The notes: generated by a model from the letters alone, not told the origin. 64,000 nucleotides of DNA from Hydractinia symbiolongicarpus (GCF_029227915.1 NC_079887.1:20087650-20151649), one strand, 5' to 3'. Counted from the stretch's first letter, positions 22,901 to 34,444 are shown. Numbers and translations: made by a program.

Positions 22901-25900
22901 CTACGCGTTCCTGCAAGGATGTCGATATGATACGATATTTTGTGTTTGAGGGGGGCGGGATAAAATTCAAGCCAATGTGTTCAGACTATGATAAAACTAA
23001 ATAGTGTGTCAAAAGAGAAAGAAAAACAAGTAAAAATGAATCCAACCTCTGACGTGTTGATTAAGATTTTTAAGAATGCCCTGTGTACGAGTTCGTAAAA
23101 CTTTCTGCATTTTTAAAATTTTTTTTATTAAACATCATTCCAAACGAAAGCTTTATTTCAAAAACACATGGTTTTTGTATGCTAGCTTTGTCCTCTGGGC
23201 ATGAGAGCTTATTTCAAAAGAATATACAGAAAGAAAGCTAAACCGAATATGAGTTTTGCTTTTTGTCCAGATAAAACACAACAAGAAGCCTAGGGGCTTA
23301 AATATTTCCGTCATTAGCCTGAAAGATTTTAAAATTTTAAGTAGACCTTGAAAACGGAGAATTATGGGGTTAAAGAAATTATTGAGTATTCTCAATTATT
23401 GTTGTAACTAACCTGCAATTTTAAAATACAACTCAATAAATAAAAATAAAATTTCAAAATACAAATCTTGTTAGTATAAACTAATAACTTCTGAACGAGC
23501 TCAATTTGATTGATGAAATATACGTTGTTAATTAATTCAGTAATAAATACATGTTAGCATTTGAATATTTCAGTATTTAGGCGTCAAAACTTACTCTCTT
23601 TTGAAAACGCTGATGGTGCATGGTTTAATAACAGCTTATCTGAAAAAAAAGTACGTTTTAAAAATGAGAAACAAGAATACAATTTTACGATAAACTGCAT
23701 TAAAACCAGGTTGTTTAATTATTGTCTCTTTAACTCTCTTTGCTTCTTTGATTTGAAAAGGGAATTTATTAAATGATACAAATCAATGCCATGTGATGCA
23801 CAAGGTATATTATATATATATAAATATATGTATAAACACACAATTCATAAATTTGCGGCTTTGATAAATCGATGGTCGTTTTCGTGAGATTTCTAAAAAT
23901 CAAGTCTTTTCTAAAAAAATCTTAGAAAAATATTTTGTGTTATTTTGGATGAGTTCAAGAAAGATTTTCAAGCAAATTAGGCAAGAAGAACTGATAATTA
24001 GCCAGTAACAGAATTATTAGCCTTTTTTAATGACACGGTGGCATATTTTTGCGGGAGAACGGGATTCGATTCCCTCTTGGCGCAATTCTTCTCACATGGC
24101 TTGGGTTAACCCAAGCCATGTGAGGGAAATTGGGGAGAAGGTACACTGTGTGGGCTGTTGGTTGTTGCAGGGAGTTGTCTGGTAGAGCGCGGACCCTAAT
24201 TGGGTCTGGGTAGCTCAAAATGAGCATTAAATGCTCTAGGACTCCTATTTAATCCATGGCCCATCCTGGAAATAATAGACAGGGTATATCCCTCGATATT
24301 TGAGAGGCTAACCATATAAAATATACAGATCATTTATCTATGCAGATTAATTATATATACAGTGCGTACAGTATAATTAGCTGCTCATATACTTATAAGA
24401 TAGATATTTTTTTACTTAAATTTCCACACTTTTTTTCGTTATCGATAGCCCCATAGCTATCTATATTTATATAGATCCACATAAAGTTGTGCTTCAATTA
24501 AAATCAAGAAAACGGAACAAGAAACGATTGTGCAAAAAAGTTATTAATTTTACTGTAGCCAGCAGTATGTCGTATAAACAACAACACTATTCTGATTTCA
24601 AGAAAAAACATGGAAAAGACACGGTTAGCTGTAAAGAACACAAAGAAGATTTTAACAGCTAATATACTAAGCGTAGGGTCTTAATAATCCTGCATCGCTA
24701 ACTATATATTCTGTAACAGGCTAATCGTCAGTTAATCCTGACTGTTCGGTGCAAGCAACAATAAACTTTTGCCACGTTTCGACAACTTTTATGCAAAAAA
24801 TATAAAAAAACTGTGCAAATATATATCTTTTCATCTGATAGAAGTTAGCCCCCTTTCCCATAAAAACAGGAGTTGGGTGTGGAGCCATGGAAATATTACG
24901 CAAAGAAAGGACAAAGGTTTTTTGTTGCTGGCTTTTTAAGAAAAAAAGGCACTCAAATCAAAGCACTATTTTATGTAGCTAGCTTGATAACTAAGTAACT
25001 TTACGACTATGAAAAAGGGGTATGTCAGCACGAATCAAAAGAAGACCCAAGTCAGCACCAAAAATTGAGATAGCTAGCTAGTCAGCACACCTTTCTCACT
25101 TATATATTAAATAATTCTTACCTGATAAAATACACGAATTTAAAGAATATATACTGTTTAGCTCCTCAGCTACATCAATAAAGCTACAACGACCAACCAG
25201 ACCAGCAAGGGGCGAACAACAAAATGTTACCACTTTTAGTCATGGCCGTACACAAAATGTTATGGCCACACGAAGAGTACACAAACTCTGTTCAGATTGG
25301 CCATTAAATTGGCAAAGATTGAAATGAAGCATCTTCATTGGCTTTCGAGAAAATAGAAATTATCCGAGATTTTAGCCTGGAAAAAAACTTAGCAGCGTCC
25401 AGCCTAGCTGCGCTGTCTCTATCTATCTATCTATCTCATCAGGCGATTTTAAAGATTCCGCCTTCGCTGGCGGAAATCAATAAATTATACAAAACAAATT
25501 TTTAGCTACCTTAGGAGTACTAATTTTCGCGGGTACATTTTTTCGCGAATTTCGCATTTTTTGACCATTTTTGCGAAATTAAATGCCCGCGAAATATTTC
25601 GCGATGTTAAATTCGCGAAAATTAATACCCGCGAATTTCTTTTTCAATTGAAATTTGCGAAAATTAATACCCGCGAAAAAAGCTAAATTATAAGGTAGAG
25701 ATGATGAACAAGACAACCTTAAAAATACCACGCATATATTCCCAAAACCTAATCGACTACAACTTTATCACATCGTTTGTTTTTCTTCCCAAACATGTCT
25801 CAAATGTCTCTTGACCGAACTTCTGGCTTCTTTTTGTTTTTTGTGTTTGACGAAGCCACACACGGCGTACATTTGCTGATTCCCACGAAATCGTTCTCAT

Positions 25901-28900
25901 CATTGTGTTTTAATTGTTCAATTTTCTATTTCGGAAGGTTTCTCGTGGAATGCAAAGTTAATAAATTACATTTTTTTTATTTAAAGTCTACTTCCGCGAA
26001 AATTAATTCCCGCCAAAATGCGAAATACGAACAGTTCGTGAAAATTAATACTCGCGAAAAATCAAAATTTCTTAAATTCGCGAAAATTAATACCCGCGAA
26101 GTACACCTTTTTTGACTCGCGAAAGTAAATACCAGTGAAAATTAGTACTCCTAAGGTACGGTTCCTAAATACATAGCGAAATACACATTATAATAAAAAT
26201 TGATGCGATAAAAAGAAAAACTAAAATTTCCCTGCATAAATTCTCTAAATTTTGGCTAGCTATAAGAAACTCTAAAATCAGAAAGAAATATTGCGTATTG
26301 TAACATAAAAACACTTTAAAACATGCGTCCTTTCAAATCATCCTAACATTGTTGAGTTTAAAAAATATATTTTCACTTCACTTCATTTTTGCTTGAATAA
26401 TTTCAGCAACAGCTTCCTTCTTCATCTTAACTAAGGGCCAAGCTTCAATAAAAACAGCTAAAGATAAAAGTCTTCTTCCTTAACTTAATATCAGGAAAGG
26501 AAAACAGCATCAGGTTTCCGTTTACGTGAGAACCAGCAATAACAATGACTCGAATCCAGTGTGATAAAACTTTCCTGAAAACCGCCGCCGCCGCAACGAA
26601 AGGGTGAACTAACATATCACACTAGCTACTCTGTATGTGTGATTTATAAAATATTTTTTCACTTATTAAATAATGTCAAAGGATTGGTTAAAGAAAATGA
26701 GTCAGCTCTTCTTGCGCTATAGCGATAAAAGCATTGAATGAAAACCAGAAGAAGAAGAAATTGTTTGCGGACTTTAAGTTTGCGGAATTATAAGTTGCAT
26801 AAGCATACATATAAGCATACATTTGGATTAAAATTATGGAATTAATAATTGTGATAAACAAAAAAATAACCTATTTAAGGTTACTCTATAACCATAAATG
26901 ATAATTTTTTGCTTATATTCTCTTTTTAAAGTGAGTTTTCTGCTGAATGCACGGAAAAATTGCAAACGAGTCGGGTCGAAAGTAGGGTCAAATGCGAAAT
27001 AAAAGGTTCAAAATGTACGTTGTCGTTTAAAGGAGAACTGTGATAAAAAAATTCTTACATATTACGAAAATAACATGGCATAAAAGTTTTTAAATTGGTT
27101 TGTACATATTTTGTTAATTTGTGACGTCACACGACGTACATAGCTCAGCAGGACTTGTGAGAATGCGCTCAGTTCTTAAGGCGATTTTCCACTAGGTGGT
27201 CTAAAACGCGCTAAGCGTAGGCGGCTATTGTTTAAAACAATATAATAACAATATATAAATCGGCTTCGAATGTCATTTTTTGATTTTCACTTGTCAAAAA
27301 CATGTAAACATAAACGTTCGACGTAGAAAATTAAGAAAAAAATCTTCTCAAACTATTGTTGTTGCTGAATAAAGAAAAAGAAAACAAAACAAACAAGTAT
27401 GCCAAAAGGTTTTGGTTAAGACAACTGTATCAAGAACGAAAACTAGCAGGAGAATTCATTCTTCTCGTTCAAGATATGAAATTGTATGACAGTCAACTTT
27501 TTTTTAAGTATTTTTGTATGTCACCTACTAAACTTGAAACTCTTTTATCTTGGGTTGCTCCTTTAATTACAAAAAGTGAAACAAAGATGAGAGAGCCGAT
27601 AAGTGCAAATTGGAAATGATAGTTTTGATGGCTCTCGCAAAATGTTGTTTATATCACGTGGCCCTGCAGCATTTTAATTGGATAGCGCTTTGAAAAGCAC
27701 GTAAAAGTGAAAGTGGAGTCGACTTTTGAAACCGCGCTGAGGGAACCACTGTTATCGGGTTTGGGACTGAAAGAACAATAGCCGTCACGCTCAGCGTGTT
27801 CTGGAACGCGTAGTGGAAATTCGGCTTTAGTCCTCCAAGGGAGATTATAATTTATCGCGAGGTTTGAGCGAAGAAGCAGACAAGTTAAACTCCAGTAAAA
27901 CGACGTCGTGGTAGAAAAAATAATTTTCAACAATTTAACAACATGCAAAAGTAGGTAAACAAAGAAAAACTTTGAGACTGTTTTTGTTTTGTTTTTTCAA
28001 TGAAGAGATGTTTTGATACAAAAATAACACAAGACAAATTTCATAATAAAGTTGAATACACGTAATACTTATTAGTGATAACTCATGTTTAAAACAATAT
28101 TTTTAACGGAGAAACAATATGTAATTCTAATAAAGATATTTATTTCAAAATATGATAAATAAAATTACTTTTGACAATCACAGGAGGCACAGTGTAGCAT
28201 TCCCTCGCTTCGTTCATTCAGAATAAGTTTGTTTTACATCCCGACTTACGTCACACAAGTTAGTATTTTACCGAACAGAAAGTCCTTATTGACACTGTCA
28301 TGGTGGCGACCGTAGGACTACTCTGACCTTAAATATCTCGAGAACCAAAGCTCACAAATGTAAAACAATTAACACAGTTCATATTCACATTATAATGAAC
28401 ATTTAAAGCACAACTTGTTATCAATCGTGTACTCTTTAACGGTGTAATGATGAATACGATAACTTATTTCTTCAGCTTAATTTGCACGTTGGAAATGTAT
28501 CACTGCAAGATCAATTTGAATGGGACATGTCAGAACCTTTAAACGATCCGGAGCAGTTTGCTTTATCTCTTTGTACCGAACTCGGCTTGGGAGGTGAATT
28601 CGTTACTGCCATCGCATATAGTATACGTGGCCAACTAAACTGGAATAGAAAAACGTATGCTTTTAGCGAAAAACAGTTACCCACTCTGGACATGGCCTTA
28701 CGTACTGGAATGGATATCGACAAGTGGTGTCCATACCTCGAAACTTTAACAGATGCTGAAATGGAGAAAAAACTTAGAGATCAAGATCGTAATACGAGGT
28801 AGGGTAATTTTCTACTCTATTTGCAAGACTACATGGAAAAAGGGAGAAGTATTAGCTTGAATCGCTGGTAAACTTAAAAATTTACATGCTCTTGGGTTTA

Positions 28901-29774
28901 GTAGTTATAGTATTATCTGATACTGATTTTTTTATAAAAAATAAATACTTAACGCATTAATTTTGTGTCTATTCATTTTTGCGAAGCTGAGAATATTTAA
29001 TATTAATTTTTTCTTCACTTAAATTATTCTCCGTTAAATAAAGAAAAACCAAATGTAACACAAACAAGACGTATGATATACGCAAACAACCTCGCGGATA
29101 AAGTTCACAAAAAGCTGTCTATCTAAACGTGATTTTTGTTACGAAGTTAGACACGACATATTTTGCTATTCAGATAGGAAAATTTCTCGAAAATTCGATT
29201 TTCGATGGGTCCGTCTTGGGTAAACTGACTAACAGGAAAAAGAAAGACTCCAAACCCCACCTAAAAGTTGCTAAATTCAGTAATCCAGCATCTTATCTTT
29301 TAAAAAAAAAAAAAAAATAGTTACCAAGATGAGATTCGAACACATGACGACTCCCGTGTCGGTGCTCAGAGAGGCAAAAATTTCCATTCTTGCAGGACAC
29401 ATTTGCGTTTTAATACAAGCTCACGAGCTTGTAATAACATAGAGTTACATAAAGAAAAAAATTTGCCAAATTCTAGCAGTTGAGTACCAGTGGAAATTAG
29501 TACTTTTCAGTAGGTATCGACTTTTGCACAACTCCAAATCAGACCCTATTCATTCTGCTCATATTTGTATTTTCAAAGTTTTATAGGCTTTTTGAGGAAA
29601 CTTTCCTACAAATGTAAAATAAAGATTTGTGTAAGTCGGCCATTGTGTTTTTGAAATCATTTTTCTCCGATAAAGACTATTTTAATTTTTCAACAGACGC
29701 ACGATCATTAAAATAATACTTCATACTTTTTTATTTTTAGGAGGATGCGTCGACTTGCAAATACGTATATCTAG
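19477..29774 (+). CDS. SMARCB1: SMARCB1 (SNF5/INI1/BAF47), core SWI/SNF subunit, five exons
   Basis: The exons are 19477-19937, 20378-20505, 20691-20863, 28476-28798 and 29741-29774. They join in frame into 372 codons, against 376-385 aa in vertebrates. The protein is a core subunit of BAF/PBAF chromatin remodellers in the nucleus; its repeat domains bind SMARCC subunits and its C-terminal helix contacts the nucleosome acidic patch. In order I see the N-terminal winged helix ([20 protein letters not shown]), the conserved [20 protein letters not shown] linker and SNF5 repeat 1 ([36 protein letters not shown]). Repeat 2 follows ([41 protein letters not shown]). Last is the arginine-rich C-terminal helix ([19 protein letters not shown], then RRLANTYI). 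All splice junctions are GT-AG. Intron 3 is 7.6 kb and full of transposons. A P-type transposon ends 203 bases before the start codon, leaving little room for a promoter. Confidence 0.97.
20378..20505 (+). CDS. SMARCB1: SMARCB1 exon 2 (start of SNF5 repeat 1)
   Basis: The acceptor TTTGTAG precedes TTACGATGATC. The split codon completes C, giving [20 protein letters not shown]. The donor is AACG|GTATCT in phase 1. Confidence 0.95.
20691..20863 (+). CDS. SMARCB1: SMARCB1 exon 3 (rest of SNF5 repeat 1)
   Basis: The acceptor TTATTTTAG leads into [20 protein letters not shown]. The donor AAG|GTAAGT is perfect. The exon ends in phase 0 after IIIK. Confidence 0.95.
21906..22267. mobile_element. MITE with TTA flanks, GGCTGG-rich ends
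   Basis: The ends GAGGCTGTTTATATAGAGGC and (reverse complement) GGTTCAGTTTATATGAGCCC are imperfect inverted repeats flanked by TTA on both sides (21903-21905, 22268-22270), as for Harbinger-type insertions. Several GGCTGGCTC and GAGCCAGCC words lie near both ends. There is no coding capacity. Confidence 0.65.
24032..24330 (+). repeat. tRNA-derived SINE, plus orientation
   Basis: A partial tRNA-like head keeps a B box (GGGATTCGATTCCC). The body (GGCTTGGGTTAACCCAAGCC, ATGTGAGGGAAATTGG, GTACACTGTGTGGGC, GGAGTTGTCTGGTAGAGCGC, CTCAAAATGAGCATTAAA) follows, then the tail GAAATAATAGACAGGGTATA with GAGGCTAACC. The head-body junction contains the local palindrome CACATGGCTTGGGTTAACCC. Confidence 0.85.
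25374..25479 (+). repeat. Dispersed repeat with internal CTAT microsatellite, copy 1
   Basis: The stretch TTAGCCTGG ... GCGTCCAGCCTAGCTGCGCT then GTCTCTATCTATCTATCTATC, GGCGATTTTAAAGATTCCGC and the small hairpin CCGCCTTCGCTGGCGG recurs nearly identically at 46290-46395. Confidence 0.8.
25509..26156. mobile_element. TA-flanked MITE with many TTCGCG/ATTAATACCCGCG repeats
   Basis: The left end CCTTAGGAGTACTAATTTTC and the right end (GAAAATTAGTACTCCTAAGG) are perfect inverted repeats, flanked by TA (25507-25508, 26157-26158), as for Tc1/mariner-type elements. About 15 degenerate copies of GCGAAAATTAATACCCGCGA line both sides in inverted arrangement around an unrelated centre (about 25700-25970). 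There is no transposase. A fragment resembling one end (AGTACCAGTGGAAATTAGTA) lies at about 29482. Confidence 0.85.
27179..27826. mobile_element. Harbinger (PIF) derivative with TTA duplication
   Basis: The left end AGGCGATTTTCCACTA and the right end (reverse complement AGCCGAATTTCCACTA) are inverted repeats. TTA flanks both (27176-27178, 27827-27829), the signature 3-bp duplication of Harbinger. A second inverted block, GCTAAGCGT ... GGCTATTGTT, lies about 25 bases inside each end. The interior keeps an N-terminal transposase fragment at 27356-27619, and the rest of the enzyme is deleted. Confidence 0.85.
27356..27619 (+). pseudogene. Truncated Harbinger transposase N-terminus
   Basis: The frame encodes [20 protein letters not shown], then [20 protein letters not shown], matching the N-terminal helical region of Harbinger transposases (HARBI1-like, normally about 350-400 aa). 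The catalytic DDE nuclease part is missing. The opening codon of the open stretch is TTG-like rather than a clear ATG, so it is a remnant. Confidence 0.75.
28476..28798 (+). CDS. SMARCB1: SMARCB1 exon 4 (SNF5 repeat 2)
   Basis: The acceptor TTCTTCAG precedes CTTAATTTGCACG. The exon encodes [20 protein letters not shown] to RDQDRNTR and ends in phase 2 at ACGAG|GTAGGG. Confidence 0.96.
28799..29740 (+). other. SMARCB1 intron 4
   Basis: The intron is bounded by GTAGGG and TTTTTAG. It contains an A15 run at 29304-29318, a tRNA-like half (29321-29393) and a fragment of the 25509-type element end near 29482. No other feature is visible. Confidence 0.85.
29321..29393 (-). repeat. tRNA-like remnant with Pol III-type T run
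   Basis: On the minus strand a B-box-like GTTCGAATCTC follows a plausible anticodon arm (GACACGGGAGTC), and a run of about 15 T residues follows the 3' end as in Pol III terminators. The 5' half does not form a clear D arm, so this is a tRNA-derived SINE head or a tRNA pseudogene, not a functional tRNA. Confidence 0.4.
29741..29774 (+). CDS. SMARCB1: SMARCB1 exon 5 (C-terminus)
   Basis: The acceptor TTATTTTTAG leads into [11 protein letters not shown] and the stop TAG at 29772-29774. Vertebrates end in RRLANTAPAW; this terminus is shorter and diverged after NT. Confidence 0.92.
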
Positions 29775-30500
29775 GCGTTGCAGTATCGCGTGTTATTTGG
29801 AAGATGTTAACTTATTTGACGTGTTTGAAGCCTTCTTTTTCGCAAAGACTTTGTGGTGACGTCATTCATCCTGCTTCTATTACAACAGTTTTACTAAACA
29901 TATAAATTTTGGATGTACATTATTATTGAACACTTAAAAACAAAGTGTGATTTATCGGCTCAATTATTATCACCTGTGAATTATTTAAAGATAACGAAAC
30001 TAAATTTTCTTTTAGTAGAAAGCGGAAATGCAATGCGCTTTCAAATACCAAGCATGTATTATTTGCAATTTTGTTTGTCCTCCTCGAGTATTATAAATTG
30101 TTGACAACTTAAAAAATCGTTTATTGGAAAAGTTCATCTTTATACTATTTTGCATATAGTTCATTACGTCTAAGAGTTGTTACAGTTGGAGCGCGTATAT
30201 TTACTGAATTTGATAACAAAAAAACATTTCACGAACATTGTGTATTTTCGTGTACATTTAATGAATTACATTTTAAAAACTTTCCATTAAGGTTATTTAT
30301 TCAGTTGAGCCTTTTTGTTTTTCTATTTCCTAAGAAAAACAAAGGATAGCACTTTACTTCAATAGTTGTGAGCATTTTTGCATCTGAAAGATGTTATACT
30401 TGTCCCGGGCAGATAGGATTTTTTAATGTCAGTTAAGTAAACAATTTTTAGCCAGAAGTTTTATAAATTATTCTCTTGAGCCCTGGGGACAGAGTTAATT
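29775..30500. other. Downstream of SMARCB1, no recognised gene
   Basis: This is the 3' untranslated or intergenic region. Sequence is AT-rich and the frame at 29913-30104 has no domain. Confidence 0.4.
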
Positions 30501-31140
30501 GAAAACATGGGGTATCCCAGTTGGGGTAGTGGTTTGGCTAATGTGAATATCAATTCAAAGCATTTTTTTGTAAATATGCATTATATATTTCAATACGACG
30601 GCTCTTAGCTCATTTAGCATGTTGTGTACGAAGCGGTTCCAAAATGATGGTAACCACGTGTGTAAAGGTTTGACTGTACATTGGGTGTGACGTAATGAAA
30701 CTCCTAAACAGCTATAGCTTAGTTTCCATGTTATTTGATTATTGTAAAAATAACCTCACAAGAATAAAATTTGACATAAGAGCCTTGACGGGGAAAAGCC
30801 TTCTCTCCAAGTTATTTACTAAAGTAATTAAAAGCTAGTCTCGTTTCCATGCTATTCTGGTAATTATAACTAGAATATTTGTTGTGAAAATCTTTCATTG
30901 GGGAAGCCTTTTTCTCAAGTTGTTTACATGTGAAATTATCACTACTAGAAACCATCCAGTCCAAATCTAATGGAACGGTTTCAATCTGCAAAACTGGTCG
31001 GCGGCAAAAAGAGTACATAATTATCTAGTCTAGAAGTGTAGAATAAAGTGTATGAATCTAGTGTAGAATAAAGTGTGTGAATCTAGTGTAGAATAAAACT
31101 ACCACCCCAAACACTTTCCTGATTGGGGTACACCATGTTT
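30501..31140. repeat. Possible MITE with inverted ends and internal tandem repeats
   Basis: ATTGAAAACATGGGGTATCC at about 30500 is inverted at about 31115-31140 (reverse complement ATTGAAAACATGGTGTACCC). Inside lie two diverged copies of a roughly 120-base unit (starting TTTCCATG at about 30724 and 30846, each ending AAGCCTT...CTC.AAGTT.TTTAC). Three copies of a 25-base unit (GTGTAGAATAAAGTGT plus ATGAATCTA) lie at 31036-31095. No target duplication is evident. Confidence 0.45.
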
Positions 31141-31242
31141 TCAATGAACCCAGTCGCAAGAGGTAGACAACAAGATAGTAAGGTCTTGAAAAAACAATAA
31201 TCTGTTCAGTATGCCGTTACCTAGATGCTTCGTCTGGATGTT

Positions 31243-31441
31243 CGGTATAAGTTTTGTAGGTTGTCTATTCCTACAAAACCACAGACTAAAATACTACTCC
31301 ATACTGCCCAATTAATTCCCTGGTAGAGAAATCGATTAGTAAGTCGCCGTCATGAATTACGCGATATGATTTCTGCCTCAACTATTCACTCAGATTGTTC
31401 ATGTTTTGTTTTTGTAGGAATATACAACCTACAAAAGCCCT
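31243..31441. repeat. Inverted repeat whose arms are themselves palindromic
   Basis: The arm at about 31248-31277 (TTTTGTAGGTTGTCTATTCC then TACAAAA) is inverted at about 31412-31438 with a one-base difference in the core. Each arm alone can fold, because TTTTGTAGG pairs with CCTACAAAA. Confidence 0.7.
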
Positions 31442-31455
31442 ACTACAACTCGATG

Positions 31456-32550
31456 AAACTCTATTCATCTTCGTCAGAGCCGCTAAGGTAGTGCTTACAC
31501 TTTTTGACCCTGTCTATAGACGCTTCCTACCTTGATGATTGCTTTGAATTGATGAGAGACCTTTTTTCTTGAGGAAGTTGGTCCTGATTTCCCCTTCAAA
31601 CACTTTCAGATTATTTTTGATTTACTATGCCCTTCCAGCGTCTCTATCTTAGTCCAGATCTGGGAGTACTTAGCCAAAAATTCGGGGTGGTCACCAAGAT
31701 CCTATGGCATGGTTAACGCAGAGCCCTCTCTATTTAGATACACCATGTGAGTAGATATGTTTAGGAGTCTTTATCAAAACGGAGATATGTTGTCCTCCCA
31801 TGTACCCAATCAGATATAGTCGCTTAGGACCAAGTTTTCAGCTAGCAACGGGTAAGGGAGATACCTACATCATGGCATACGTTATACGTGATGTATTCTT
31901 GATAGCAGTCCCAGCAAATCAAATTACCCATCCACTACAGTCTCCGACCACACTTGCATCTATCATACTCATTAAGTATGCGTTCACAATCATTACACTG
32001 CTCTTTATCGCTTTATTCTAGCTTCTATTCTGAGTCAATAACCCAAGAAATGTTCACGAAGCTCTACAAATTTTCAAGATTTCTCTAGATCATGAACTGG
32101 TCTGGGGCATGCTTGAGCAAATACGGATCCTCTGTAACAGCCTTGCTGCACATGACTTGGATAATAAGATGATCTGGGACAAACTCTAGCATACTGGAAT
32201 TCTCTGCAACAGCTTTGCTGCACATGTCTTCGCTCTTGAACTTATGTATTCCAGATATATTTTAGTACTCAGGGATCCTCTGCAACAGCCTTGGTGCACA
32301 TGCCTCTGCTCTTAAAATGATCTGAAACAAACTCTAACATACGAGGTTTCTCTGCAACAGCCTTGTTGCACATGACTTGGGTCTTGAGATAATCTGGAAC
32401 ATATAAGAACATAACAGGCTTTACTGAAACAGCTTTGTTGCACATTTCTTGCGTCTTGAACTGATTCATAAGATACCTGAACATATACAAGCATTTTTCA
32501 ACAGCCTTGATACACCTGTCTATAGTCTTGAACTGATCCGGGACACTCAT
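31456..32550 (-). pseudogene. Broken gene for a tandem MCNKAV-repeat protein
   Basis: The open part (32550-32269) encodes about three and a half copies of a roughly 25-residue repeat: FKTQEMCNKAVSVKPVMFLY, LKTQVMCNKAVAEKPRMLEF and FKSRGMCTKAVAEDP. After a stop and frameshift, two more copies follow (MCSKAVAENSSMLEFVPDHL and MCSKAVTEDPYLLKHAPDQF, about 32230-32110). Further on, CNDCERILNEYDRCKCGRRL (about 32005-31945) looks like a zinc-binding C-x2-C...C-x-C motif, and an acidic tail HYLSGSDEDE ends near 31456. Proteins with such repeats occur as large families in some animals, and the function is unknown to me. Multiple stops show decay. Start and end are estimates. Confidence 0.6.
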
Positions 32551-33584
32551 TTTTTATATTACTCAAATTCCAACTAGAAATCGGTCAGGATTTGAGTAGT
32601 GACTTTCTTCTCTCTATTCAATTTTTGCATGATGTCGTTGGATCTCGTTAAATTCTAGGAAAGACTTTTCGGCGCATACGTCATTTTTGGCCGATGTCAG
32701 TAGATTTGATAATTTTTGTTAATTTATGTTAAGACGTCACAGCTTTTGAAGTAGGAGCTGCGGAGCAGGTCCAAAGTGAGATTTGACTGTGAGAAATCCT
32801 ACTACTATTATAGTTGGTAGACAAAAACTTACAGAAAACTTACAGAAGTTTGTAAGAGATATTTATGGTAAATATACATCCCTAGCAGGGGGGATCTAGG
32901 TTTTTTTTCTGGTTAGGCAAAATTTGATAAATTTTTTGGCAAAGTAATATCATGGATGTACGAAAATGTTCGTACATCCATGGTAATATCAAGAGTTGTG
33001 GTGTTGTACGCGGTAAAGCGGGCGTTTTGTTTTTTTACTGTTAAAGGAGCTAAAATCTTCCCAAAAATAAGGTTTTAGTTATTAAGAATCCTTCCTAGAT
33101 TAGAAACAAAATTTTCTTTATAGGCCAATAAATAAAAGTAACCTCCATAGTTTTAACACTTGTATCCTCGTTGAAACATGCAAATGCGTCCGTTTAGTAA
33201 ATTAGACTCGAAACAGGGTTAGTGTTGCCATAGTTCCTTCGAATGACATACAACACTTGTATTAAGTATCATCATCTAAGCACCTTTTTTACGTTTTACG
33301 CATTTAATACAAGTACAAGTAATCGCCGAGTTACAAATTCGGTAAGTTGGGGAGTTACTTAGCTATTTCAAAGTATGCAATAAGCCCAATAGCTAACAAT
33401 AGAACAAAAAAACAAAAAACCGTTCGGCATTCAAACTGTGAGATCAGCTATTACATAAAAGAATATGAAACATTTTCTAAAATGTAAAGAGAAACGGTTT
33501 TTAGAAACAAAAATTTTTCTACGGACAGAAACCTAATACTTCAAGGTTTGTGTATGCTTCTGAATTTTATTTACAATGTATAGC
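32551..33584. other. No gene; contains a perfect small hairpin
   Basis: No coding region is supported. CATGGATGTACGAA (32951-32964) pairs perfectly with TTCGTACATCCATG (32969-32982) across a 4-base loop. The rest is AT-rich. Confidence 0.55.
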
Positions 33585-33658
33585 AAACTCGTCCCCAGGG
33601 CATCTTGTATCTTTTCTGACCCCGGGACGGCGATATGAACATGGCCCTGGAGGAGGCC
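33585..33658. mobile_element. Short MITE-like remnant, CAACCTCG family
   Basis: The left end CAAACTCGTCCCCAGGGC resembles the CAACCTCGTTCCCAGGGC end at 10854 and 40056, and ATGGCCCTGGAGGAGG is an approximate inverted partner 74 bases away. No target duplication is seen. The stretch is strikingly GC-rich for this window. Confidence 0.45.
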
Positions 33659-34444
33659 TCGACGTGACCCTCCAATACACAGTTTTTCTGTGTGTAATAT
33701 TTGATGAGATTTGTCTCAATCAACCAAAGTTTTATATATAACCCTGCAGAGCTAAGCGAGCTCGGCGTTTTACGTCACAGATACGTGGGGCGAGTTTGTT
33801 TTAATTCCTCTGATACGCAACACACAAACTGCTCGCATATTGCCCTTGATTATTTTATAAATATATAAATATTTTACTGAATTAGTTGGCTAGCAAGCAC
33901 TGGGTTGCAAAATTGTAGCTAGGGGGAAACTTGAAATTGGTAAATGATTTGCCTACCTGACCATAGCACTTCGTTGGTTCTCTAAGGTGCAAGTATGGCT
34001 ACATAATTTTTAAATGGTCGTGTCATTCTAGGTGCCTGACTGAAAGTAGCTAGGCAAAAATTTAACTTCATAATAACATTTACATTTTTTATTCAATTTG
34101 GCTGAACTTTAGAATTCTCATTTACTCCGAAATTATTGCACTTTGAATTTTCTTGAATTAGGCCGGGTAAATGTGCATTCAATGATAAAATGGCTCTGAC
34201 GGTTAACCTACTGGCTTTTTATATTTTTTATGGTAGCCAAAGCATATAAAGTAATAAAACATGCCCACTAATAACAACCTGATATAATTTAAAACGCAAT
34301 AATACATATATTTTGTAAAAAAACATTTTCGATGTTTTGTTCAAAATTATTTTTCTCTATATAAAGGGCATGGACGACACTAGGTCTCTTTCTTTTGTTC
34401 TTATTTTGATAGTTTGCTAGGTATAGTGTGCTAGCTAGCGACTT
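33659..34444. other. No recognised gene
   Basis: AT-rich non-coding sequence. Nothing supported. Confidence 0.4.

Larger units (their letters stand above)
20864..28475 (+). other. SMARCB1 intron 3 (7.6 kb), transposon-rich
   Basis: The intron is bounded by GTAAGT and TTCAG. It contains a TTA-flanked MITE (21906-22267), a SINE (24032-24330), a CTAT-repeat-bearing element (25374-25479), a TA-flanked MITE (25509-26156) and a Harbinger derivative (27179-27826). The stretches 20993-21905, 22268-24031, 24331-25373, 26157-27178 and 27830-28475 show no gene or recognisable repeat, apart from short AT microsatellites (for example near 23807-23830). Confidence 0.85.

Noticed and set aside
23790-23840. 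Possible regulatory AT-rich site
   Set aside because: It is a simple TATATA microsatellite within SMARCB1 intron 3, with no further signal.
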